64,000 nucleotides of DNA from Planctomycetota bacterium (GTDB lineage Bacteria; Planctomycetota; UBA1135; GCA-002748355): positions 62,001 to 126,000 of the forward strand of contig JALSSW010000148.1 of the NCBI GenBank assembly GCA_026984035.1. Reading direction: 5' to 3'. The notes under the pieces were generated by a model, which saw only the letters and a list, made by a program, of their open reading frames with translations, was not told the DNA's origin and searched no databases. The position numbers were made by a program, and so were the translations under genes. Of this stretch, positions 35,840-44,202 are shown piece by piece. The stretch's first letter is position 1, and every line of letters starts with the position of its first letter.

Positions 35840-38653
35840 TTGAAAAATACGATTGGGAAACGGGGGGGAGCTTGGGGAGAGTTTCAATTTTTTCCCTTAC
35901 TTCTTCTTTTAGCTTTTCTCGCTTTGAGTCCGGGGTTATCGGGGGAATTCCTGAACTTTGATGACCCCAGGCTGATCCTCAATAACCCAGCTTTTCATGA
36001 GGGTTTTTTCAAAGGCCTGCTCCATATCCTGGACCCCACTCGACGGATTGCCGAGGTTTACCTACCAGTTTCCTATTTAAGTTTGTTTTTGGATTGGAAT
36101 CTTTTTGGTCCCCAGGGAGCTTTTGGGTTCCACTTACATTCCCTTCTTCTTGAGGGGGTAGTGGCCTGGCTTTTGTTTCTTTTGCTGAGGGATTTAGGGT
36201 TTCCCCGCCTACTGGCTCTTCTCGGAAGCCTTCCCATGGTTCTTCATCCGGTTCTAGCCGAAAATGTCACCTGGGTTTCTTCACGAAAGGACCTACTCGC
36301 CGGCTTGTTCACCCTATGGGCTCTTCTTGAGGGCAGGCGTGCCTTGCGAGGGGAGGGAAAGGCCCTTTGGGTCTACCTTTTGACGGTTCTTGCCTGCTAC
36401 AGTAAGGGGAGTGCCCTAGTGCTTCCTTTGTTAGGGCTTCTCCTATGGGTAGGCCCCCTCGGGGTCCCAAACAGGGACAGAAGTCCTCGGACCATTGGTC
36501 CTAAGCGGCTCCTGTTCATTGTTTTTCTCATCTGTGCTTTGATTGCTTTCCATCATCTTCTTCATTCATGGGCAGTGGGAACGGCTGCTTTCAGGGGGGT
36601 TCCTGCCGCCATTCCTGGGACTTTTCTTCACTACCTGGCATTACTCTTTGATCCTGAACCGCTTGCTGTTTTCTATCCAAGAGGACTTACTCTTGCCTCT
36701 TTTGAATCGCAGTTCCTCGCCAAGTTCTTGTTTCTGACAGTTTTATTGGGTGGGGGAGTTTTCCTCCTCCTGCATGGTGGAAAGGGTGAGAAAAAGATTG
36801 GGGGGGAGCGGTTTCTTGGGGCTGGAATCCTCTTTTCCATAGCCGCTCTTCTTCCTTTTAACGGTTACTTTCCCGCTACGGCCATACCTGCTGCGGATCG
36901 GTATCTCTATTTGGCTCTTCCGGGATTGGGCCTGATGATTGCAGGTTTTCTCTTCTTAATACCCAGAGGGCTGCGCTCCTGGATTGCCGGAATCCTTGCT
37001 GTTTTATTGGGGCTGTGGTGGGTCCCCTCCTTACGTGCTAGGAGTTATGAGTTCACCCGTTCGGATCGACTGTGGAAAAGCAACCTCAAAGTCTTTCCCG
37101 AAGATGGAGTTTCTTGGTTCAATCTGGGCATGTACCATTTGCAAGATCCTAAAGGTTCCGAAGAAAAAGCCCTCCCCTTGCTCGAAAAAGCTCTTACCTT
37201 TGCGGAGCTTCCCCAGCATCGACTCAAAGCGGCAACGACACTTTTTGTTCTCTATCGAAGAAAAGGTGAGGATGGAAAGGCTTTGGAGCGTTTGGATTTA
37301 GCCATCCGTATTGCAGATCGACTCCCTGGTAATCATGAGGTAAAGACCTTGCAGAAGGATCTTCGCCTGGACCGGGCAAGCACCCTTTTCCGGCTGGGGA
37401 GAGATGAGGAAGGCGATCAGTGCATTCAAGAAGTTTTGCAATTGGATCCCAGCAATCCTGAAGCCCTCGGATGGAAGGTTCTTCGAGAGATTGAAGTCTT
37501 TCAAGGCCGACAAGCCAAGGCTTTTCCTATGTCTTTCCTTTCCAAGCTGGATGCAATTCTCCAGAAAGGAAAAGGGAGGAAAGGAGTGAATCCCCACTTT
37601 GTCTTGGCCCAAGCTGAATTAGAGAGACTTCGAGGCAATGCCACCTCAGCTCTTGGAATGTTGGAAAAATTTCGGAAGCTTCATCCCGGAGCCTCCTTGG
37701 ATATTTATCTGGCTCTTGCTCGCACCTACTTAGCCGAGGATGTCCCCTCGGGGGCCATCCAGGTTTTGCGACAGGGGCTCGCCCTCTGGACCTATAGCCC
37801 CGCTCTTTCTTTTGAGCTGGGAAGAATCTTTGAAGGTTTGGAACAACTTCCTTCAGCGGAAAGTCTCTATCGTCGAGCCCTCAAGGTGCGGCCCCTTCAT
37901 CCGGGTCTCCGCAAGGCTCTTGCTCGAGTCCTTGCTGCGGAGGCGCGCCGAATGCTAGCCACTAAAACCCCCCAGGACTACATGGCTCAAGTCCAGGAGG
38001 CCCGGAGGATGGATCCCAATCTTCCGATTCTCGATTACTTGGAAGCTCATATCGCACGCTCCAAGAAAAAGATTCGGCTTGCTTATCGCTTGGCCGACAA
38101 GGCCGCTTCGGCCCTCCCTGATGAGGAGGAAGTCCTAGCCTTTCGACTTCAACTCCTGAGGGATCTTGCCTACTTGGAATTGTTTCAAAACCGGAAAAAC
38201 GCCTTTCGCCTCTTTCGAAAGCTTGTGGATGAGGCTCCAAAGGATTTCCCCTTAGACTCGGTGATGGAACTCTTAAAAAGCGAATACCTTCGCCGAGTGT
38301 CCCGGGGTGAAAAGGCTCTCCTGGATGGGAAAGGGCCTTTGGCCGAAAAAGCTTTCCGTGAGGCTCTTGAGCTTTTTCCGGACCAACCGACCGCATTAAC
38401 CAAATTAGGACTTGCCCAATACGTGCAGAAGAAATTCCGAGAAGCCCAAGATTCTCTTGGAAAGGCGGTCTCTCGGCTTCTTTCTCTTGGCTCTGATCCC
38501 GGGCTTGCCCTTCTTTATCAGATCAAGGCCTTACGGGCGATGGGTAAGAAAAGAGAGGCTGAAAAATTATCCCACCTCTTAAATGACCCCAAAACGGCTC
38601 CTCTCTTTGTTGATGGCGCTTTTCGAGAGAGAATTCTCCAAGCTTTGAAATAG
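35840..38653 (+). CDS. GT-C-type membrane glycosyltransferase-like protein with C-terminal TPRs
   Basis: A 937-residue protein. The first 400 residues are membrane-spanning (about ten hydrophobic segments, starting FFPLLLLLAFLALSP). They contain FLNFDDPRLILNN in the first outside loop and HPVLAENVTWVSSRKDLLAG, which match the TMTC/DUF1736-type O-mannosyltransferase-like family. The DD pair is the likely catalytic site, as in GT-C enzymes. The remaining 530 residues are TPR repeats (for example LFRLGRDEEGDQCIQEVLQL; PLAEKAFREALELFPDQPTA). A periplasm-facing transferase with a TPR partner-binding arm is the best reading; donor and acceptor are unknown. The start is TTG at 35840, as there is no ATG in frame nearby. 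Confidence 0.7.
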   Translation: MKNTIGKRGGAWGEFQFFPLLLLLAFLALSPGLSGEFLNFDDPRLILNNPAFHEGFFKGLLHILDPTRRIAEVYLPVSYLSLFLDWNLFGPQGAFGFHLHSLLLEGVVAWLLFLLLRDLGFPRLLALLGSLPMVLHPVLAENVTWVSSRKDLLAGLFTLWALLEGRRALRGEGKALWVYLLTVLACYSKGSALVLPLLGLLLWVGPLGVPNRDRSPRTIGPKRLLFIVFLICALIAFHHLLHSWAVGTAAFRGVPAAIPGTFLHYLALLFDPEPLAVFYPRGLTLASFESQFLAKFLFLTVLLGGGVFLLLHGGKGEKKIGGERFLGAGILFSIAALLPFNGYFPATAIPAADRYLYLALPGLGLMIAGFLFLIPRGLRSWIAGILAVLLGLWWVPSLRARSYEFTRSDRLWKSNLKVFPEDGVSWFNLGMYHLQDPKGSEEKALPLLEKALTFAELPQHRLKAATTLFVLYRRKGEDGKALERLDLAIRIADRLPGNHEVKTLQKDLRLDRASTLFRLGRDEEGDQCIQEVLQLDPSNPEALGWKVLREIEVFQGRQAKAFPMSFLSKLDAILQKGKGRKGVNPHFVLAQAELERLRGNATSALGMLEKFRKLHPGASLDIYLALARTYLAEDVPSGAIQVLRQGLALWTYSPALSFELGRIFEGLEQLPSAESLYRRALKVRPLHPGLRKALARVLAAEARRMLATKTPQDYMAQVQEARRMDPNLPILDYLEAHIARSKKKIRLAYRLADKAASALPDEEEVLAFRLQLLRDLAYLELFQNRKNAFRLFRKLVDEAPKDFPLDSVMELLKSEYLRRVSRGEKALLDGKGPLAEKAFREALELFPDQPTALTKLGLAQYVQKKFREAQDSLGKAVSRLLSLGSDPGLALLYQIKALRAMGKKREAEKLSHLLNDPKTAPLFVDGAFRERILQALK

Positions 38654-38995
38654 ATCCAAGGCCCTCCCAAGCTCCTTGCTTTTTCATGGGAAAAGATGCT
38701 TGTGGTAAAGCTGGACCCTCAAGCAACCGCGTTGGCAAAGTTTTCCTGTGAAGATCTGTTCTGAGGCTTGCGGCATCCTCCCAAGATGATACACTCTCCG
38801 GCAAGGAACTCCTCTACCAGTAGTAGGGGCTGGGTCTCGTGCAACTATCTGTAGTTGTTGGGCGGTTTGTTTCCTTTAGCTCTTCATAGATCTCATTCCT
38901 TATGTGGATCAGGGCGGGAAATGCGAGAAACAGGGGTTCCTTTAATAATAGTTTCGCGGACTTGAGTCCGTTTGCGAAAAGAGGGAGGGGTATAA
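38654..38995. other. 342 bp gap before the 288-residue membrane protein gene
   Basis: No gene seen. A hairpin (GCAACTA at 38841-38847 with TAGTTGT at 38852-38858) might end the upstream transcript. A second structured stretch, TTTCGC (38952-38957) pairing with GCGAAA (38974-38979) around GGACT/AGTCC, ends 16 bp before the next start codon and could affect its translation. Confidence 0.4.
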
Positions 38996-39862
38996 ATGCG
39001 GCGCAATAAAACGATTTTGGATGTCCTTCGTGAAGCCCAGACGCCACCAGGCAAACAAGGGACTGGGCTTTTTAAGCAGCAGCGCGAACCCGATCGGGAA
39101 ACAAGTAAGAAGGGCCAAAAGAAAGCTCAGGGGGATGAAAGGAGCGCCACCCTTTGGTTGGGTCTGAAAGGCTGGTTTCTGAAAAACCCCGCACTTGGGG
39201 GTGGCCTGACTCTTGGATTCCTCTTTTTGCTTGTCTTCGGATGGGTTCAATGGAAGGGAGCTCATAGATTGGGTGGAACTGGAGAGGGCATAGCAGTGGA
39301 TGGGCCGGGGAAAACGGCGCAAGATCCTTTGGTGAAAAAAGGTGGATTCCAAGCTAAGTCTTCGGGCACAGGCTCAGAGTTAGGGAAGGCACCCCAGTTG
39401 ATGGGAGGAGAGAAGTTTGTCCCTCCTGTGAAGCCCGCTTCGAATCTTGCGGCCCGATCAAAGTCCAAGCTCGCGAGAGGGCGAGCCGGGAAGCTCAAAC
39501 CCGAAACATGGACGAAACGCCAACTTCGTTTTTTCCGGATTTCTTCCTATAAAAACCCTAAGAAGGCTGTTATCGGATATGCCTCGAGCATGGCCCGATA
39601 TCTTAGAAAGCTCGGATTTTCGGCTGAGCATGCCTGGCTGAAGACGAAAGGAACCAAATTATTAATCGTTTTTGTCAGGATTCCCGAAGGTACTTCTCCC
39701 GGCGGCGAGGAGAAGCTCTTTTCCAAGCTCAAATCTTTGGGTTTTGTGAAAAAACCCAAGGATAAAACGGATGATGGCTTCCAGTTCAATTTCCGAACCT
39801 TAAAAAAGAACATCGGACGGGCCAGTTTCCGCGTTCGAGTGGGGGGAAGAGAACGAGGCTAA
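38996..39862 (+). CDS. Single-pass membrane protein of unknown function
   Basis: A 288-residue protein. The N-terminal 60 residues are basic and polar (cytoplasmic), and one transmembrane helix follows (GGGLTLGFLFLLVFGWVQW). A G/K/P-rich linker then leads to a C-terminal domain of about 110 residues (FFRISSYKNPKKAVIGYASS; KLLIVFVRIPEG; KLFSKLKSLGFVKKP). The layout (membrane anchor, flexible linker, small alpha/beta domain with alternating strand and helix) recalls SPOR-like peptidoglycan-binding proteins, but I cannot show a SPOR motif. GAGGGAGGGG precedes the ATG. It lies upstream of the PVC small basic protein gene. Confidence 0.55.
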   Translation: MRRNKTILDVLREAQTPPGKQGTGLFKQQREPDRETSKKGQKKAQGDERSATLWLGLKGWFLKNPALGGGLTLGFLFLLVFGWVQWKGAHRLGGTGEGIAVDGPGKTAQDPLVKKGGFQAKSSGTGSELGKAPQLMGGEKFVPPVKPASNLAARSKSKLARGRAGKLKPETWTKRQLRFFRISSYKNPKKAVIGYASSMARYLRKLGFSAEHAWLKTKGTKLLIVFVRIPEGTSPGGEEKLFSKLKSLGFVKKPKDKTDDGFQFNFRTLKKNIGRASFRVRVGGRERG

Positions 39863-39978
39863 CTTCCTTGGGGTCCATAGAATCTCAATCTTCGTTTCCA
39901 CCGTGAGACCCAAAAAGTCCAAACCCGTTCCAGGGGGAGAGTCTAGGCAGATTTGGGTCTGAAGCCCCTCTCTTGGTC

Positions 39979-40006
39979 TTGCATAGAGCAGAAAGGGGCC
40001 TATACT
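39979..40006 (+). promoter_or_regulatory. Sigma-70-like promoter for the small basic protein
   Basis: TTGCAT (39979-39984) and TATACT (40001-40006) are spaced 16 bp apart, 86 bp upstream of the small basic protein start. This is one of the clearest promoter-like pairs in the window. The intervening leader is T-rich. Confidence 0.5.
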
Positions 40007-40091
40007 CTTTCGCCTTTCAAATTAGCTTTGTGAAAGGGTTTTTTAGGAGCCCATTTTACTGTTTTGTCTTCACTGTTCTGGGAGAACATCG

Positions 40092-40292
40092 ATGTCCATT
40101 CATTCCAGCCTTAAAATCGGTTCTGGGCTCTCTAGGGTTCGAAATGTTTTTAAACGAGTTGAGCGCTTGGCCATTCTTAAAGAACAGGCGCGCTGGGACG
40201 AAAAGGACTCCGTTTTTGGACTTCCCAAAGTTCGAACTCGTTTCAAGGTCGCCACCAAAAAGAAAAAGAAAAAGGCAGAAGAGGCTTCCTGA
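40092..40292 (+). CDS. PVC-type small basic protein
   Basis: A 66-residue, very basic protein. Its start (MSIHSSLKIGSGL), the middle (RNVFKRVERLAILKEQARW), the block DSVFGLPKVRTR and the poly-lysine tail match a small basic protein family known from Planctomycetes, Verrucomicrobia and Chlamydiae (TIGR04137, from memory). Its function is not firmly established; a ribosome or RNA association has been suggested because of its charge and conservation. A promoter-like element lies upstream and GGGAG about 9 bp before the ATG. It serves as the main taxonomic marker in this window. Confidence 0.88.
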   Translation: MSIHSSLKIGSGLSRVRNVFKRVERLAILKEQARWDEKDSVFGLPKVRTRFKVATKKKKKKAEEAS

Positions 40293-40773
40293 TTCATCCT
40301 TCGCTCTAAGCAGGTTCCTTCATATTTCCGCTGCCGTCTTTGGGTTTCGGAATTGGACAGGGGATCTGGGCTCCGGAAAAACAGCAAGGATTAGGGAGGA
40401 CATGGTATTTGGGGGATTGGGTTCAGGGGGAGTGGATTCACATAAAGAACAACATTCAGAGTGCTGATGATCGATGAGATGAGGAGAAATTAGTCCCAGA
40501 GCCAGATGGGTCATCCTTGCAGTGTTTTGCTTGGACAATCCATCTTCTTGGCTGGGTTTTCTACTCATCCGATAAAGAGACCCATTTCGGGCATGCGCTT
40601 TTCTTGAGAGATACGGGTTGGGATTTCTCTCTCGGAAGTCGCTAGTAGGCTGGATCCCCCTTTAGGGGAAATCTGCAAGCATTCATATTTTTGTCCTACC
40701 GGAAGGTTCCTTTCTCCTTCCCTTTTTACGAAGGTGCACATGGATTGGATGGAGAAGGGGTAAGATAGAGACC
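40293..40773. other. 481 bp gap between the small basic protein and the aminotransferase gene
   Basis: No gene I can support. Open frames on both strands exist but lack family features, start sites with ribosome binding sites, or normal composition. I see no tRNA fold or strong hairpin. Confidence 0.5.
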
Positions 40774-41913
40774 ATGCAAGAAAAAGATTTAAACCTTGCC
40801 TCCCGCATGGGGAGGATTGAGGGAAGTGGGGTACGACGCATGTTCGAGTTAGTCTCGAGCATGAAGAACCCCATTAACCTTTCGATTGGACAGGCCGACT
40901 ATGATGCCCCTTCGGAGATGAAAGAGGCGGCCATTCGGGCCATCCACGAAGGAAAAAACAAGTACACAGTTACGGAAGGGATTCCCGCTCTTGTAGAGGG
41001 CGTTTTGAATCGGATCGAAAAGAGAGAAGGCTTCAGGCCTGAATCTGCTTTTATGACTTCTGGAGTTTCAGGGGGCTTGCTTCTTTCAGTCCTTGCTTTA
41101 ATCGATCCTGGGGACCTTGTCCTGCTTCCCGATCCGTATTTTGTGATGTACAAAAATGTCCTGGAAATGGTGGGAGCTGAGCTTGCTTTCTTTGACCTTT
41201 ATCCGAAAGAACCTGGAGCGGGTTGGCGAGTGCATCCTGACGAACTCGTGCGCCTCTTTGCACGAAAGCCCAAACTTGTTCTTGTGAACAGCCCAAGTAA
41301 CCCCACAGGAGGGATTCTCTCTTCGGAGACTTTGGATTTGTTCACCGAGTTGGCGTCTAAAGAGGGCACATGGATTCTTTCCGATGAAATCTATGATCAT
41401 TTTTCTTATGACGGCCCCTTTCCCTCGATGATCCCCCGGATGCAACAACATGAACGTAGCATTGTCCTGGGTGGGTTCTCCAAAACCTGGGGGGTTCCTG
41501 GGTGGCGTCTCGGCTGGGCCTTAGGACCTGATGCCATCCTCGACAAAATGCGATTGCTGCAACAATACACCTTCGTCTGTTGTCCCACCCCCCTTCAATA
41601 TGGTGCCCTTATGGGGATCGAGCGGGATATGAGCGAGGAGCTCGAAGCCTATCGAAAAAAGCGCGACCTTGTCTTCGATGGCTTGAGGGATTTCTATGAT
41701 CTTGAAAAAACGGAAGGCTCTTTTTATGCCTTCCCCGCTTATCCAAAAGGATGGACAGAAACTGAGTTTATTCAGGCTTGCTTGGAGCGACGCTTGCTTG
41801 TTGTTCCAGGATCGGCTTTTTCGAAAAGGGCGACTCATTTTCGGATCTCTTTTGCCACCAATGAAAAATCTCTACAGGAGGGGATCGAGGTTCTTCGGTC
41901 ATTGGTGAAATGA
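40774..41913 (+). CDS. Class I/II PLP-dependent aminotransferase
   Basis: A 379-residue fold-type I aminotransferase of the aspartate aminotransferase superfamily. The PLP-binding lysine is K237 in GGFSKTWGVPGWRLGWA. The substrate-binding NSPSNPTGG is at residues 172-180, the cofactor aspartate is in LSDEIYDHF, and the arginine that binds the carboxylate is near the C-terminus (FRISFA). It catalyses transfer of an amino group between an amino acid and a 2-oxo acid; the exact substrate cannot be read from sequence. Its stop overlaps the start of queE by 4 bp, so the two are co-translated. Confidence 0.9.
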   Translation: MQEKDLNLASRMGRIEGSGVRRMFELVSSMKNPINLSIGQADYDAPSEMKEAAIRAIHEGKNKYTVTEGIPALVEGVLNRIEKREGFRPESAFMTSGVSGGLLLSVLALIDPGDLVLLPDPYFVMYKNVLEMVGAELAFFDLYPKEPGAGWRVHPDELVRLFARKPKLVLVNSPSNPTGGILSSETLDLFTELASKEGTWILSDEIYDHFSYDGPFPSMIPRMQQHERSIVLGGFSKTWGVPGWRLGWALGPDAILDKMRLLQQYTFVCCPTPLQYGALMGIERDMSEELEAYRKKRDLVFDGLRDFYDLEKTEGSFYAFPAYPKGWTETEFIQACLERRLLVVPGSAFSKRATHFRISFATNEKSLQEGIEVLRSLVK

Positions 41914-42734
41914 GGACGAACGAGGTTCAAGGGGTTGCGACGTCCAGCAAAGAGCCGAGGGTTTTTCCCAAGGGCCAACTTGTCGAGGTCTTCGCTTCGA
42001 TTCAAGGGGAAGGCCCCCTTGTAGGAACTCCAACTCAGTTTGTGAGAGTTGCCGGCTGCCCTTTACGTTGTCGATATTGTGACACCGTTAATAGTTATCG
42101 TGCCCCGCAAGAGGTGAGTGTGCTCGATGGTGTTGGGAGAAGGCTTGAATCTCTTCACAATCCTGCCTCTGTGGAGGAGATCCCAGACCTGTTCCCCGGA
42201 ATCCCATCATGGTTGTCCTTGACAGGAGGGGAACCTCTTGACCAGCCTGAGTTTGCCGAGGCCCTGTTTCGGAAATTTCGAGGCCTAGGAAAGAAGAATC
42301 TTTTGGAGACAGCCGCTCATAACGCAAGAAAGCTCTCAGGGCTTCTGCCTTTCATTGATCTTCTTTCTATGGACTATAAACTCCCTTCGACCCTTCTTGG
42401 GGGGGCTTCATTTATAACTGAGACGGGGAGCATCGGAAGCTTGCAGGCAGAGCAGGTCAAATGCCTGGAAAAGGCGATTGCAGCCCAGGTGACAACAAGC
42501 GTGAAAATTGTGCTGACTCCTGGGATGACACAACAAGAACTCTCTGAAGCCTTTCAAACACTTCTTTCCTTCCGTGAGTTTTTTACTCTTGTTCTCCAAC
42601 CGGTATCCCCAGCCCATTTGGTGAAAAAACAACTGGATCATAGAACCCTAAAAGAAGCATGGTGGAGCGCCTTAAGCCTTGGGTTTGACACTTTGGTTCT
42701 CCCTCAGGTCCATAGGCAACTTGATTGGCTCTAG
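41910..42734 (+). CDS. queE: QueE, 7-carboxy-7-deazaguanine synthase
   Basis: A 274-residue radical SAM enzyme that converts carboxy-tetrahydropterin to 7-carboxy-7-deazaguanine on the way to queuosine. The cluster cysteines are C50, C54 and C57 (GCPLRCRYCDT), the C-x3-C-x2-C radical SAM motif. The N-terminal FASIQGEGPLVGTPTQFVR is diagnostic of QueE, and LSLTGGEPLDQPE is the SAM-binding GGE motif. The other queuosine genes (queC, queD, queF) are not in the window. It overlaps the aminotransferase gene by 4 bp. Confidence 0.92.
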   Translation: MRTNEVQGVATSSKEPRVFPKGQLVEVFASIQGEGPLVGTPTQFVRVAGCPLRCRYCDTVNSYRAPQEVSVLDGVGRRLESLHNPASVEEIPDLFPGIPSWLSLTGGEPLDQPEFAEALFRKFRGLGKKNLLETAAHNARKLSGLLPFIDLLSMDYKLPSTLLGGASFITETGSIGSLQAEQVKCLEKAIAAQVTTSVKIVLTPGMTQQELSEAFQTLLSFREFFTLVLQPVSPAHLVKKQLDHRTLKEAWWSALSLGFDTLVLPQVHRQLDWL

Positions 42735-42766
42735 CACGGGTTCCATCCACCGCTGGCCTGAGGACC

Positions 42767-44137
42767 ATGGATGCGGAAAAGCTGGAGTTAGGAAAGGATA
42801 TCGAAACAATGCAGATTCCAAATATCGCGATCATCGGAAGGCCTAATGTCGGGAAGTCCAGCTTGCTCAACGCAATCGCCGGGCGAAGAGTGTCCATTGT
42901 TGAGCCCACGGCAGGGGTGACGAGAGATCGGGTCTCCCTCCTTTTTGACTGGAGGGGCCGCTGTTTCGAATTTGTTGATACGGGCGGAATGGGGCTTGTG
43001 GATGAAGAGCAACTTAAAGCCCACGTGGCCCGCCAATGTGAAATTGCCATGGAGCAGGCAGATCTCATTCTTTTTCTGTTTGATGCCAAGGAGGGTGTCT
43101 CTCCCATGGACCAGTTTGTGGCCCAGAAGGTAAGAAAGCTGAAAAAGCCTGTTCTCCTGATTGCGAATAAGGTGGAGAGCCGCAAAGACGAATTCCAATG
43201 TCTTGAAGGAACGAAGCTTGGGTTTGGGGTTCCGTTGGAGATCTCTGCAAAAGAAGGCTTGGGGATCTCGGATCTTTGTGATGCGATTGTCGAGCATCTT
43301 CCCGAGCCGATGGAAGCCGAAGATATGGAGGTGGGAATCAAGTTGGGGATCCTAGGGAAGCGAAACTCCGGTAAGTCTACTCTTGTAAACCTGTTAGCCG
43401 GTGGGGAACGAGTCATTGTTTCTGATATCCCGGGTACCACACGAGACTCTGTGGATGTTCCCTTTGAACGAGAAGGGAGAAGGTGGATTGCAATCGATAC
43501 TGCAGGGCTTCGAAAAAAGAGCCGAGTACAAGATGCCATCGAGTTTTTCTCTTTGGCACGGAGTGAACGGAGTGTTCGGCGTTCCGATGTCATCCTCCTT
43601 TTGTTTGATCTAAGCCTGGACATTAGCCAAGTTGATAAAAAACTGAGTGGGTTCATCCTTCAAAATTACAAGCCTTGCATTCTCGTCGCGAACAAGGTTG
43701 ATCTCGCTGGGGAGGAACCGGACTTGGATCGATGGGAAGCCTATCTCCGTCAGGAATTGCCGGGACTTTCCTTTGCTCCGATCAGCTTCATCTCCGCATT
43801 GGATCAACAAAACATTGATGAAACTTTGGAACTCGCAGCCGAGCTGTATGAGCAAGCTGGAAAACGGGTTTCTACAGGGGATTTAAACCGGGTCTTCCAA
43901 GAAGCCCGACAACAGCATGCTCCGCACACGAAGGGAAAACAGCCCAAGCTCTTTTATGCGACTCAAGTGGATGTCTTTCCCCCAACCATCCTTGTGTTTG
44001 TCAACGAACCAAAACTCTTCACGGGGCAATATGATCGCTATCTCCAAAACCGTCTTCGGGAAGCTTTTGGCTGGGAGGAGATTCCTATTCGGCTGGTATA
44101 TAAGAGAAGGGAAAAAGTCGAGCTCCCACCCGAATAA
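42767..44137 (+). CDS. der: Der (EngA), double-GTPase for 50S ribosome assembly
   Basis: A GTPase of 456 residues from the ATG at 42767, with two G domains and a C-terminal KH-like domain. The first G domain has IIGRPNVGKSSLLNA, FVDTGGM and NKVE. The second has ILGKRNSGKSTLVNLLAG, DIPGTTRDS, AIDTAGLRKKSRV and NKVD. The C-terminal KH-like part ends LVYKRREKV. Der acts in late assembly of the large ribosomal subunit. The P-loop of the second domain (KRNSGKST) departs slightly from the usual RPNVGKST. Starts at 42725 and 42809 are also possible; TGAGGA just before 42767 favours this one. Confidence 0.95.
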   Translation: MDAEKLELGKDIETMQIPNIAIIGRPNVGKSSLLNAIAGRRVSIVEPTAGVTRDRVSLLFDWRGRCFEFVDTGGMGLVDEEQLKAHVARQCEIAMEQADLILFLFDAKEGVSPMDQFVAQKVRKLKKPVLLIANKVESRKDEFQCLEGTKLGFGVPLEISAKEGLGISDLCDAIVEHLPEPMEAEDMEVGIKLGILGKRNSGKSTLVNLLAGGERVIVSDIPGTTRDSVDVPFEREGRRWIAIDTAGLRKKSRVQDAIEFFSLARSERSVRRSDVILLLFDLSLDISQVDKKLSGFILQNYKPCILVANKVDLAGEEPDLDRWEAYLRQELPGLSFAPISFISALDQQNIDETLELAAELYEQAGKRVSTGDLNRVFQEARQQHAPHTKGKQPKLFYATQVDVFPPTILVFVNEPKLFTGQYDRYLQNRLREAFGWEEIPIRLVYKRREKVELPPE

Positions 44138-44202
44138 TCCTCTTGGCTCTCTGCTCCCTGCTTTAGCGTTCCCCCTGAGACCGGCCGATGGATCCTTTGG
44201 CT

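Noticed and set aside
39973-40467. 164-residue frame overlapping the small basic protein
   Set aside because: It runs in another frame through a gene with a clear family match and shows no domain of its own.
40320-40568. 82-residue minus-strand frame in the gap before the aminotransferase gene
   Set aside because: No family features, no ribosome binding site that I can see and unusual composition.
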